Assembly (NCBI RefSeq): GCF_001411555.2 | Contig: NC_049901.1 | Location: 26,388,372 to 26,452,371, forward strand | Source: Juglans regia | Lineage: Eukaryota; Streptophyta; Magnoliopsida; Fagales; Juglandaceae | Length of the DNA: 64,000 bases | Direction of reading: 5' to 3' | In this document: one piece after another, positions 45,414 to 56,610 of the stretch | How positions within the stretch are numbered: the stretch's first letter is position 1 | How the letters are laid out: every line of letters begins with the position of its first letter | Translations under genes and position numbers: made by a program | Notes under the pieces: model-generated | Databases searched by the model: none | The model's input: the letters and a program-made list of their open reading frames with translations, nothing else | Told to the model about the DNA's origin: nothing

Positions 45414-48400
45414 GCCCTGTGTACGGGTATGGTAGGTACACATTGTTATAAAAAAAAATATGGATAACATAAGGACAAACATACACAAGAGAACAAGATA
45501 CACTCATCAATCATTAATAAGCAAGGTTTGTGAATACATTAGTTCTGAGTTACAAATAAATGAGGGTATTTAGTCATCATCGAATCCTCTCTTTCCCACT
45601 TTGCCTCTTGAAAAGCTGGATTGTTCCAAAGAACCTTTACCAACGATACCTTTCGATTCCTTAGTTCTTGTTCCTTGCTATCCACGAACTGCACAGGCCA
45701 TTCTTCATAAGACATATTCAACTGTAACCGTATGCTACTGACATCCATCACTACAGGTTGTCTTTCACCAAAGCTCTTCTTTGAGGATGATACATGAAAG
45801 ACATTATGCACTCCTTGCATTTCAACTGGTAGATCCAAATGGTATGCGACTACACCGACTCTTTCCAAAAATTCGAACGGTCCTACATACCTGGGACTCA
45901 TTTTCCCTTTCTTTTCGAACCGTATAACTCCTTTCATGGGCGATACCTTGACGTACACCCAATCTCCAACATTAAATTCTAAGTTCCTTCATCGCTTGTC
46001 AACATAACTCTTTTGACGGCTCTGAGCTGCTTTCATCCTTTCCTGAATCGATTCCACTTGCTTTCGTACATCTTGCAAGTATTTTGGTCCAAGCAACTTT
46101 CTTTCGCCTACTTCTTCCCAATATAACGAAGATCTGCACTTTCTCCCATATAATGCTTCGTAAGGTGTTATCTGTATCGTAGCCCGAAAGCTATTAATGT
46201 AAGCCAATTCTATCAATGGAAAATGGCTTTCCCAGTTGCCACTTTGATCCATTACACAAGCACGTAGCATATCTTACAGTATTTGGATAGTTCATTCTGT
46301 CTGTCCATCTATCTACGGATGATAGGCACTACTAAATTTCAGATTCCTAGCATTTTCTGTACACTTTGCCAAAAACGCAAAGTAAAACGCGGGTCTCTGT
46401 CAGATACTATGGACTTAGGTACTCCATGAAGTCTGACTATTTCCTTGACATAAGACTCGCGAGAGCTTTTCCAACAAATCTGTATTAGCAATTGGTAGGA
46501 AATGCGCACTTTTGGTCAACCGGTCAACTATAACCCATATTGAATTCTTTCCTGACGACATTCTTGGCAAACCTACCACAAAATCCATAGACACGTCTTC
46601 CTACTTCCACTCGGGTATTGGTAATGGCTGTAACTCACATCTCATCCTTACCAATCGAAAACTGTTGTGAAACCCTCGGACTTCAAAATTTTCTGCCGAA
46701 GCTTTTCCACTTTATCATCCTTATTTTGTGCTTCGATGATGTCCTTGTCAGTTAATGGCACGCATTGCTAACATAGCATCTCTTGGTGGCTTCCCTATTA
46801 GTAGTTCCCTCATTCCTGCCAAAAGTGACTGCATATCGGTCTGGACCTTGCGACTAAGGGCATCATCTACTACCACATTGGCCTTTCTGGGGTGATACTT
46901 GATCTCGCACTAGTAGTCACTAATCATCTTGACCCATCTCCTCTGCTTCATGTTCAAGTTCTTCTGACTAAATAGGTACTTAAGACTTTTATGGTCAGTG
47001 TATACTTCACACTTTTCTCCATAAAGATAATGTCTCCTGATTTTTAATGCAAAGACTACTGCAGCAAGCTCCAAGTCATGAGTAGGATAATTTCGCTCGT
47101 AATCCTTAAGTTGTCACGAAGCATAAGCTGCGACTCATTCTTCTTGCATCAAAACGCACCTTAAACCCATCTTAGAGGCATCACTATAAACTACATACGG
47201 CTTATAAGGCCCAGGCAAAGCCAACACAAGCGTCATGGTTAGTCTTCTTTTGAGTTCTTGAAAACTCTTTTCAAAGTCTTCACTCCATAGGAATTTGGCA
47301 TTCTTCTTCTTCAATGTCGTTAAAGGACATGATAATTTAGAAAATCCTTCAACGAACCTTCTATAATAACTGGCCAAACCCAGAAAACTTCGTATCTCGT
47401 GGGCGTTGGTTGGTTTCTATGATTCCATCACTGCTTCTATTTTAGCAGGGTCTACTGCCACACCATCGCTAGAAATGGCATGTCCCAAAAATTTTACCTC
47501 TCTAAGTCAAAAGTCACACTCGCTGAGTTTAGCGTATAGCTGGTGTTCTTTCAAGATCTTTAATACTATCCTCAAGTGCTCCTTATGCTCTTCATCGCTT
47601 CGGGAATAAATCAAGATATTGTCAATGAACACTAATACAAAATTGTCTAAGTACTACCTAAAATTCAATTCATCAAATCCATGAATGATGCTAGGGCATT
47701 TGTCAGTCTGAAAGGCATTACCAGAAACTCAAAGTGTCCATAACGAGTCCGAAAAGCTGTCTTGGGTACATCTTGATCTTTAATCTTCAACTAATGATAC
47801 TCTAACCATAAATCTATCTTGGAAAATACTAATACTCCTTGCAACTGATCTGAAAAATCGTCAATTCGTGGTAAAAGATACTTATTCTTAATAGTTACTT
47901 TAATCAAGTCCTGATAGTCAATGCACATCCTAATTGTCTCGTCCTTCTTTTTCACAAAAAAGGACTGGTGCACTCTAAGGGGATGAACTTGGACGAATAA
48001 AACCCTTTTCAAGAAGTTCCTCAATCTGCACCTTCAACTCCTTCAACTCAACTGGGGCCATTCGATAAGGTGCCTTGTGCACTGGGGCTGCAGCTGGCTC
48101 TAATTTGATCACGAACTCCATTTCCCAATTTGGGGGTAACCCAGGCAAATCATCGGCAAAAACCTCAGGAAATTCCTCTATTACAAGAATCCCTTCGACT
48201 CCTTTAACTCCCTCGGTCATGATAGTCATAAATACTATATAAGTGTTAGCTCCTTCCTTCAGAGCCTTTTTCGCTCGTCCTACCATTAAGGTTGACGGAA
48301 TCGACTTCACCATTTCCAACATATAACAGATCCTGTCCTTTAAGGGTAACTCAAATATCACCTTTCTTCTTCGACAATCTATCTTAGCATAGTGCTCAGA

Positions 48401-48530
48401 TAGCCAATCCATTCCTAAAATCAAGTCGAATTCCATTAAATGGAAAACAATTAGATCTGCCTTTAGAGTCAATCATGCGACTTCCAACAGACAATCCCTA
48501 ACTATTCGAGTGCATCCAACTATCTTCCCG
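45414..48530 (-). pseudogene. Gypsy pol: RT, RNase H, integrase, chromodomain
   Basis: From the 5' side: LILGMDWLSEHYAKIDC at about 48430; FPEVFADDLPGLPP and [16 protein letters not shown] near 48150-48030; [18 protein letters not shown] near 47960, then [19 protein letters not shown]; stops in the catalytic part; RNase H start ASYYRRFVEGFSKLSCPL and YVVYSDASKMGLRCVL near 47370-47140; integrase core pieces ([15 protein letters not shown] near 46520), 46270-45989 (ELAYINSFRATIQITPYEAL, YGRKCRSSLYW); then 45958-45539 with SPRYVGPFEFLERVGVVAYH, VHNVFHVSSSKKS and a C-terminal chromodomain-like EAKWEREDSMMTKYPHLF. Stops and shifts occur in RT and integrase. Confidence 0.92.
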
Positions 48531-49812
48531 ATCGGAATAGTTACTAAAACCTTCTAGGATAAGGTTTCCACACTCAACTTACACCTTCTTACGCAGTCAT
48601 AAAATACAAAGGAACGCGAAGCTCCCGAATCAAACAGGGCACAAACCAATTGTTGCATCAATTTAACCTTACCTACAAAGGTGACTAGGATTACTTGCGG
48701 TTTCTTAGCAGCTACCATCCATAGTAGGGTTAGAGCGTTACCAGTAATTACTCCAGCATCAGTAATTTCTTCGGCCTCCAGATCTACCTCTCCTAGCGTG
48801 ATCACATATACTTTAGCTTTCTGTGGGGTCTTTCCCTTGTTTCCAGGCGTAGATGCTCCTCCTATCGCATGATGTGGATAGTCTCGAATTGTATGGCCTG
48901 TTTGACCACATCCAAAACATGCTCCAATGGCAAACTGACATTCACCATTGTGCTCCCGTCCGCAACTATGACAGGGTGGTGGTGTAACAGGCACCACATT
49001 TCCGACCATCTTTCCCTTTCCTTTATCCGGAGTGTAAGGGGCCTTCTTCTTTCCGATATTCTTTCCTGGTGAGTAGGGAAGTCCTCTTTTACGATCATTC
49101 TGAACTTGAGTAATCAAATTATGTTGCTCCGCCTCTACTATTGAGGCGACGTTCACTAGTCCCGGAAAGCTCTCAATCTGCAAGCAAGCAATCTGGTTCC
49201 GAATTCTTAGCTATAACCCATCTTGAAATTTTCTCGCTTGCATTTTCTCCGTGCCAATCAGGGCCTAATTCCATGAAATAGGCTGCATATTGCTCCACTG
49301 ACATACTTCCTTAGGTCAAGTTCGTAAACTCAAGCGCCTTCTGTTGTTTAGTTGTTTTTGGGAAGAAACAACCGTCGAATTCTTTCTTAAAACGTTCCCA
49401 AGTAAGAGCAGATATCACCTAGTTCTTGTGTTAGAAGTTGTCTCTTTGAGTCCCACCATATGTCAGCCTCTGCCTGAAGTAAGTGTCCGACATACTGGAC
49501 TTTCTGACTCTCGGTACACCCACTGATGTCAAAAGTCCTGTCTAAATCGATGAGCCACTTGTTGGCTTTCAAGGTTCCTTCCGTTCCCATAAAATGTGGG
49601 TATCGGTACACCAAAAATCTCTCAAACGCGCATCCTCTATTTTCGCTTCTAGGCAACTCATGTCTCATATTCTACCCTTGCTCCATTTGGTGTCTTACTA
49701 ACTCAGTCATTTGGCATATGGCTTCTGCAATAGCTTGACCTCCTTCTAATGGAGGGTTCCTAGCCTCCCGTTATTGTGACCTTGGAGATAAGTCGTCACG
49801 TTGTCGCACCAT
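48531..49812 (-). pseudogene. Gypsy gag and protease
   Basis: A likely start ATG at 49812 (MVRQRDDLSPRSQ, then TAA). The gag core is at 49668-49387 (YPHFMGTEGTLKANKWLIDL; VQYVGHLLQAEADIWWDS). After shifts, 49183-48554 is open (209 codons): a basic linker PYSPGKNIGKKKAPYTPDKG, an upstream CHSCGREHNGEC, the zinc knuckle CFGCGQTGHTIRDYPHH (last Cys changed to Tyr), and the aspartic protease core CALFDSGASRSFV. Gag forms the particle and binds RNA. Protease cleaves the polyprotein. Several stops exclude a full product. Confidence 0.9.
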
Positions 49813-50050
49813 TGGTCCTCTTCTCCTGAAATGCACAAACCAATGTGTCAACATTCACATTTCCTAAAGCAAAGTTCTACTCTCTCATTACTTCACAATA
49901 GTGTTCAATCGCATACTCGACCTTCAACTTTCTCCTTTAAGGATTCAAACCTATAGCTACAGTGTTCAAGCCTATAACTATCAGATTCCAATCCTATCGT
50001 CAGGTACCATGCATTCCTAGGACAACATATGGTTTTACCTAGAAACGTAA

Positions 50051-50064
50051 TCACTCTGATACCA
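50051..50064 (-). other. Gypsy primer-binding site
   Basis: On the minus strand TGGTATCAGAGTGA, matching the tRNA-iMet-type PBS, five bases inside the 5' LTR end (CTACA, then ACGAG). Confidence 0.88.
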
Positions 50065-50069
50065 CTCGT

Positions 50070-53000
50070 TGTAGCGCCCCCAGCCCCCACTTACGATCTG
50101 ACGGAAACTGAAACGCCGGGACATACAACACCAGGGTTACCTGTCCCTCATATATGACAAATAAGATGTAATGCACCTACTGATAACTAATAGTATGCAG
50201 TATATCGCAGCGGAAAGTCAACATAAGTCAATTTAAATGAAATATTAGTCATGGTACCGAAACATAAGATCCCAATACTTTTGCATAATTCCAAAATAGT
50301 AATCATAGTTTATATGAGTTTCTAAAGAACTCCCAAAGCACAGGACCAAACATTTAAAAACTTAAACAGATGATCCTTTCCCAAAAGTGGAATGGGTTAG
50401 AACCAGGGTCCCATCCTCAAGCAAACTTAAGAATATTTCCCATGACGGGCAAACGTCTATATCCAAACCCAATTCTGTGGCTACCTCTTTAGCCTTTACG
50501 GCAGAGTTCTAAGCTTGTTCTAAATGTCTTGACACAAAACACATCCTACTTGAACCTCAACATCTTCTAAGGGTCAAGTGACGAAATACCAACATTGGAT
50601 TCATTGATAAAAGCTACTATCATTTTGAGTCGTTGTGCTAATACCTTAAGCAACTCTAGGGTGGATTGATGACGAGCCTCCACAGTGAACTCGTCTCAAT
50701 TATTTTGCTGATTCCGTCCATACTCAAGGGTCTCGAGTACCTGGCAAAACTTCTATCATTCCAAGTAAGGAATGATAGTGGGTAAATACAATAGTGAGAT
50801 TTTGAGAAATCTCAGTAAGTAAACAAATAACGTACAACAGATATCATAAGCATATGAAGGGAACTTAACAATGAATGCATGGATATGAACTTATACGTAT
50901 GCACTTAACCTTTCAAAGACTTCGTATAAAAACACGACATTTGATAACCTTAACTTTCATAAACATGCTTTCATCATTTCATACTTATGAGCTCGTAACG
51001 TTTCTTGACTTATAACAAAACATAACATGACATTGGATACCTCATTGCTCCACTATGCACCGTGTGTCCCTCACTAGTTACCGCATCAACCATTCGCCAC
51101 TTTGACCAAGGTGACTACGTCTTGACTTTCATATACGGCAGCTCGAATTTCACCTTCACTGTAGGTGCACCCACTGGCTTTAGGTGCGATCCCACTCCAG
51201 TATCCTTTTCTTTTAGGTACCATTCGAGATCAGCCGATAGTACTTCGTCGACCCAGGGTTATCCCTCCATTTTAAACACTCCTGAGAGGACAGAAGAGTT
51301 CTACTAGGACATTCTCTCATCCCAGCATTTAGGGTCGTGATAAAAACTTACTTTTTAAAAAGACTATTTTCTTTCAAAAATGATTTTTCACAATCCCAAT
51401 GCATGTGAACTGACAATGGACCTTAGAATTTTCATGAAACACATGAAATACCACAATGCTTCACCATGACCATGAGTATCGAAATGTTCATCATAAAATA
51501 AAACATCCATACATGCAATACATATCCCGTTACGGCTTGAAAATATTAGAACTTGCGAACATGTTCTCTTATAACAATTCAAGGCATGCATATCAATCAA
51601 AGGCATATATTCCAAGATTTCATGTGAGGGCCAAAACCTTCAAACCCTAATGTAACCAAAAATTGTTCTTATCACATAAAACTCAAAGCACCAATCATCT
51701 TAACAAAGAACTTGAAATCTTTGTATGGAGAAACATGCAATCCAAACAGCTTTTCAAGAACTTGAAATCTTCTAATGTATGGAACAAATATTTTTAACAA
51801 AGAAACCTCATGAGTACCGAAGCAATTTCTTATGCGCACGAGTGATCCTTTCATATTCTTAGTCCAAGCCGAAATGTAAAATGCAACAAACATATTTAAC
51901 CAACATAGAGCATACGGAAACCCTACATGGCTTCCTTCTCTCCACATTATACACATCTTCCGTAGTCCATTTCAAGCATACTTTTATACAATCATATCAA
52001 AAGTATTTATAACAGATAGAACAACAATAATCTCATAAAAGATCATACAAAACCGAGACAACCACAAGTTCACAAGCCATATACATAAAATATCCAAGTA
52101 TAAGTTAGGGGTATACTTACAAAAATCCGAAATGTATTTTTATAACAAGCAAGCTGAAAAATCATATACAATACTAGTTAGGATCCTTGCTCAAGAAAAA
52201 CCCTAACCATGTGCTCATGTGTAGTGCTTCTTACACCTTTTTCTTTCCAAGAAAAACCAAGTTTCCGAACAGTTCCCTCTTTGAATCCGAAACTTACCTT
52301 CAATAAAAACCCTACCTACAACTTACTAGTGACGTGACCCACTTTCCTCAAAACACCATATTTTTAGAGCTTAAAGACAAGTAGGGTTACATCATCCTTT
52401 TTGAAGAAATCCCAAATCTAACCATGTGAGTGTAGGCGTGGTTCATGTGGAATAACTTCCTCAAAGTATGAACTATCTTCTTCTAGCTCAAGTGTGTGTG
52501 TGAGAGAGCATAAGTTCTAGATGAACTTGGTTTAAACTGAGACCTCTCTTCCTTGAAGCCGTGCGCATGTGTGGGTAACAAAAGAGAAGTTGGTTTCATA
52601 CCTTCTAGGTCTTCCTCTTGCAAGTGTCTCTTCACTTTGTCTACTCAAAAGGTTGTTTGGAATGTGAGAAAGTGATGGATGCTTAGAAGAAAAGAGGGTA
52701 GCCGAAACTTACAAGAGCAAAACACAAAAATGGTCAAAAGGTTCTAGGGTTTTCAGCTCTTCCCTTTTTATAAACACACAAGGGCTTTCTTGCATGAAAC
52801 AATCTCATGCAGGCTTGTCATGCGGCGTGTAGCCCTATCACCTATTCCTTCTAGCTCATCATTGGATTGGGTTGGAAAACCCTAAGACATCTCTTGCATG
52901 TGGTGTCCTCTCCCTCAAAACTGAATCTCACTTCCTCTTTTGCCCTTTCTTTTCATGTCTTGGTTCAATGTATCTTATGGCTAAATGGTCTTTTACTAAA

Positions 53001-53753
53001 CTCAAATTTCCCTCCATCTCTTACAAGTATGCATGTGTGCCAAGTGGCATGTCAAGTGTGTGTGTGCATAAGCACGGGCTGCCAAAACCCTACACTTCCC
53101 TAGGAGATTTTCTTTTCACCACACTTTTGGACAAACAAATGATTGGTCCTTTTTTGCACAAAGTACCTTGCCCTAGCCGTCCACTTCAAGGGATTTCTTA
53201 CACAAAGTATCCTTCTAGAAGCCTTAGGCGTGTAGCCTCCCTCCAAGCTTGATCTTGCTCCTTCCCAAGAAAACCTTTTTACCCACCTTCATGCATGGAA
53301 GACGCATGGCAAAAAACACTTTTTTCCTCCCCCCATTGTTGCCGTCCATGGCCTTTGGCCTTTCCTAGTTCCACTTTCTCATATTCCTAATCATTTCCTT
53401 CTAGGTTCCTTTCCCCATGGTGACATGTGTCAAAAGCTTCTTTCCATAAGCAACGATCTTCATGCATGCGTGACACATGGCAAAAAGTGCTAGATTTTTC
53501 CCATGGTAGGCGTGTAAGCCAAGATTCCTAGCTCCTTCTCACCTCTCTTCCCTTATTGCTATCTAAATTCATCAAGTCATATACTTAACCTCATTGGATG
53601 TCAAGCATCATGCATAAACCTCAAGTTGGGCATGAGCCCTAATTACATTGGGCTTCAAAAACCCTAATTTCCTACAAGGTCAAAACTCTCATGGGCTTTA
53701 AAGTAGAGAAAAAAAAAAATTACACAAAAGTTTAGAAAGTCTTGATCATCACA
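50070..53753 (-). repeat. Gypsy 5' (right) LTR, complete
   Basis: 3684 bp, plus-strand limits TGTAGCGCCCCCAGCC...TTGATCATCACA. It is the complete copy against which the left LTR can be read. In a compared stretch of about 225 bp (52250-52480 against 43250-43480) only three differences were counted by eye. Small antisense open frames conserved in both LTRs (e.g. 51062-51307) have no recognised product. Confidence 0.92.
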
Positions 53754-54827
53754 CTCCACATGCCAGCCACTGTTTCCAACCAAGCCCTATCATCTTTGCA
53801 GCTCCAGTCTTCAAGCTAGAAGACGCACTAAAGTCAAGCCCAACTTCAGTCTTCCACGTACATTGCCCTTAGTCAGCACATCTACTGGGCGACTCACAAC
53901 TCTCACTGTACTAGGAGTATCCAGTCTCAAACCGATCTTGGCAATCTTAGCCAAATTTCTCAGGCTTTCATGAGGAATGACAAAACCGACTCACTTTGAC
54001 TTCCTCACATGTTTCGCACGATCAAACCTGTTTTTTTGCACTCTTGTATTTTCCTGCACATCATTGGACCCTGATATTAAATACAAAGAGTTAGATCTCT
54101 TACCATGTGCTAGGATCAGCGCACCCTTAGTGATCTTGCAAGTCCCTCCAGAGAATACTATTGCAAAACCACTGTCATCAAGCTGGCTGTCCCATAGAGA
54201 TCAGGTTTTTCTTCAAATCACATCTGGAACATGTCTAACTTGCTGTAAAGACCACACACCCCTGTTTGGAAGTGTGATGTACACATCACCCACTCCCACT
54301 ACATCCAGTGCCTCTCCATTGGCAGCATACATATTTTCAAAATCACCAGCAACATAATTATGCATGATTTCTCGATGTGAGGTGCTACGAAACGAAGCCC
54401 CTGAATCCAACACTCAATCATCAATCGAACTGTGCACTGCAAGAAGTAATGCATCATGAATCTCTTCTGCCACTACATTCACAGCATCATCTTCAGAACT
54501 TTCATGATTCCTGTAGTTTCTCTTGATGTGGCCCGGCTTGCCACAACTCCAGCATGTGATATGCTGCTCAGATCTCGTCTTACACTTCCCCCTGTTCCTG
54601 GAGCTTGACCTATCATGTCCTCTACCCCGATTATCAACATTCAGAGCTGATCCTGAACCCGAGAACTAACCAGAGTCTCTCCTACATACCTCTTTAACAA
54701 GGATCATATCCCGTATGTCGTCATAGTTCAGTTTTGTCTTGCCGACTGAACTACTCACAAGAATAGTTATTGCCTCCCAACTATTTGGCAACGATGCCAA
54801 CAAAATCAATGATTTGATCTCATCATC

Positions 54828-55449
54828 TAGGGGTGGGCAACGAGTGCCCGCCACCCGTTGCACAGCCCTGTTTGCTCAATCCCCGCCTGGGTGGGGTGGG
54901 GGATCCGCTCTGCACAGACAGGGGGCAGGGCGCCCCGCCCGTATGAAAGGGGAGTTACAGAGGCAGGGGACGGAGGGGGCTCAGCCCCTCTCCGTAAATC
55001 CCTCGACTCGTTCCCCCATGTCTAAGCCCCCCCCCCCCAATTCCTTTCTCTTTCTTCAGCTCTCTCGATCTCTCACTCTCTCTATCTCTTTATCTCTCAC
55101 TCTCTCGATCTCGAATTCTCTCGTCCCAACCCAGGCTCACAAACTCTCTCAATCTCTCTCGATCTAACTCTCTCGATCTCGTTTGCCATGGAAGTGGCAG
55201 ACGTTAGCAGAGGACTCGATTGGGTTTGTTGTAACAGACACCGCTGAGTTTGGGGGAGCCGAGGAAGGGAGGAGGGGGCGAGGGGCAGACAGATGGATGT
55301 CCACCTCCGCACCCTGTGCAACAGAAAGGGTACCCTACCCCCGCATGGACGAAGGCAGATACAGGGAAAAAATCCCCACCCCCGTCCATGCGGGGGCGGG
55401 GGACGGGGAGGTGGTGGCCCCACCCCGTAAGGGGCGGGTAGCACCCCTA
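54828..55449. mobile_element. hAT-type MITE with perfect 8-bp duplication
   Basis: 622 bp starting TAGGGGTGGGCAACG and ending CGGGTAGCACCCCTA, flanked by identical TCATCATC (54820-54827 and 55450-55457). Both ends are G/C-rich (gggcagggcgccccgcccg; gggggcgggggacgggg). The centre has a CTCTCGATCTCTC simple repeat at 55060-55190. No transposase frame; the open frames inside are composition artefacts. It interrupts copia gag. Confidence 0.95.
55060..55190. repeat. CTCTCGATCT-type simple repeat
   Basis: Imperfect repeats of ctctcgatctctcactctc inside the hAT-type element. Confidence 0.85.
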
Positions 55450-55913
55450 TCATCATCAAACTCAATATCTACATAAGACAGTTGATTTGTGATCATACTA
55501 AATTCATTCAAGTATTGAGCTACAGACATACCTTTCGACACCTTCAGATTGAACAATTTATTCATCAAGTGCACTTTATTGTTCGCCGACGGCTTTTGAT
55601 ACATATCTAACAAAGTCGCCATGAGATCCACTGTGGTTCTCTCCTTACTGAAATGGTGTGTCTCTATTCTGGACAATGTCAGCTGAGCAAGCCTTAGAAC
55701 TTGTCGATCTAATAGGGTCCACTCAGCATCATCCATGCTTTCCGGCTTCTTTCCCAACAGTGGAAAGTGGAGCCTCTTCCTATAGAGATAGTCCTCGATC
55801 TACATCTTCCAATACCCAAAATCAGTGTCGTCGAACTTCTCAATCCCTGGTGCGATCACTTTATCTCCAGTCATCATTCTCCTTCAGATCTGACCTTAGC
55901 TCTTGATACTAGT

Positions 55914-56610
55914 TGTTGTGAATTATTGTGCAAAATACACACCAACAATAATAGCAAATAAAGTAAAAGCAATCACAATCAAGCACTTGACGTATAATAT
56001 ACGTGGTTCGGCAAATTGTCTACGTTCACAGAACTGTAGAAATCTTATTAACCAGAGGAGATTACAATCACTCAACCTCAACTCACACTCTATAGGGCTT
56101 TTTGCTCTCTCACACAATATGCACTCACTAGACAATTGTTCTCTCTCAAAATATATTGAAAATCATCCAACACAAGTCAAATATGACAAATATATAGCAA
56201 ATAATTGACAAAATCTGCATTCTTCGCTCAAGCAGTGTGTCGAGCGTGTCTCGAGAGAACAGTCAAATCAACATTGGCTCGAGTGGAGTGTCGAGCGGAA
56301 CTCGAGCCAACACTAGGGTTTGTGTCTCGCTTGAGCTCACTGTCGAGCAGGACTTGAACAAACTCACGGGTTGAGCTTCGCTCGGGCCCACTGTTAAGCA
56401 CACATTGAGTGAACTCAGGGGTTGAGCTTTGCTCAAGCGCACACCTAGCGCACATCCAGCAAACACCTTTTTCAACTCCGAAACCAGTCTCCTCATACAC
56501 ACCCAACACAAAGTTCCTCTAACTCCCATTTTCTATTTTAAAATCCCTTTGAAGAAAAGCCTCTTTAATTTGAAAGATTAACTCAAGACCTTGACTACAC
56601 AGGTCAAAGA
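55914..56610 (-). repeat. Copia 5' LTR (right limit approximate)
   Basis: Begins TGTTGTGAATTATTGTGC on the plus strand, so on the minus strand the LTR ends ...ATTCACAACA next to the PBS. It includes the 'acgtggttcggcaa' stretch often seen in plant copia LTRs. The outer end is uncertain because there is no second copy; GACTACACA near 56608 is one possible terminus. Confidence 0.6.
56228..56460. repeat. Degenerate GCTCGAG-type repeats in the copia LTR
   Basis: About five irregular copies of units containing gctcgagtg/gtcgagcg(g)aactcgagcc and gggttgagcttcgctc, spaced 35-60 bp, with partial palindromes. Confidence 0.65.

Larger units (their letters stand above)
36181..53753 (-). mobile_element. 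Ty3-gypsy (chromovirus-like) retrotransposon, split by a LINE
   Basis: Minus-strand element with long LTRs. The right (5') LTR is 50070-53753. The left (3') LTR is 36181-37339 plus 43005-44744, interrupted by a LINE. The internal part (44745-50069) has a PBS, gag, protease, RT, RNase H, integrase with chromodomain-like end, an extra reading frame and a polypurine tract. The RT wording ([27 protein letters not shown]) and the chromodomain fit the Tekay/Del group by memory. The left LTR lacks its first about 65 bp and has two internal deletions, and many stops occur, so the copy is dead. The 5-bp duplication cannot be tested because the left edge is lost. Confidence 0.9.
53760..55890 (-). pseudogene. 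Copia gag and protease, split by a hAT element
   Basis: Gag starts near 55888 (VIAPGIEKFDDTDFGYWKM, then TAG), then 55757-55458 (KKPESMDDAEWTLLDRQVL; MYQKPSANNKVHLMNKLF; SVAQYLNEFSMITNQL), the UBN2/gag-polypeptide domain. After the insertion it resumes at 54819 with DEIKSLILLASLPNSWEAI and KLNYDDIRDMILVKEVCR. The knuckle CWSCGKPGHIKRNYRNHE near 54545 has its last Cys changed to Tyr. Protease VLDSGASFRSTSHREIM near 54410, then VYITLPNRGVWSLQQVRHVP and FSGGTCKITKGALILAHGKR. Removing the insert and one duplication rejoins the frame. Confidence 0.9.
53754..56610 (-). mobile_element. Ty1-copia remnant, 5' part, with hAT insertion
   Basis: Minus-strand element: LTR at the right (from 55914), a PBS-like TAGTATCAAGAGC just inside it, then gag, knuckle and protease, and truncated integrase-side sequence that ends exactly at the gypsy LTR border at 53753/53754. 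The rest of pol and the second LTR are gone, so the gypsy probably inserted here and the far side was later lost. Confidence 0.82.

Noticed and set aside
52867..53252. 126-codon frame, partly shared with 43866-44244
   Set aside because: It is LTR sequence present in both LTRs, broken into two pieces in the left copy, and antisense to the element. No motif.
36181..53753. Two separate gypsy elements
   Set aside because: The left and right LTR alignments are collinear once the LINE is removed, and PBS and PPT are in place at either side of a single internal region, so it is one element.
55097..55476. Several overlapping frames of 60-140 codons on both strands
   Set aside because: They lie in the G/C-rich ends and simple repeat of the hAT-type MITE. 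Open frames on both strands are expected from the composition.
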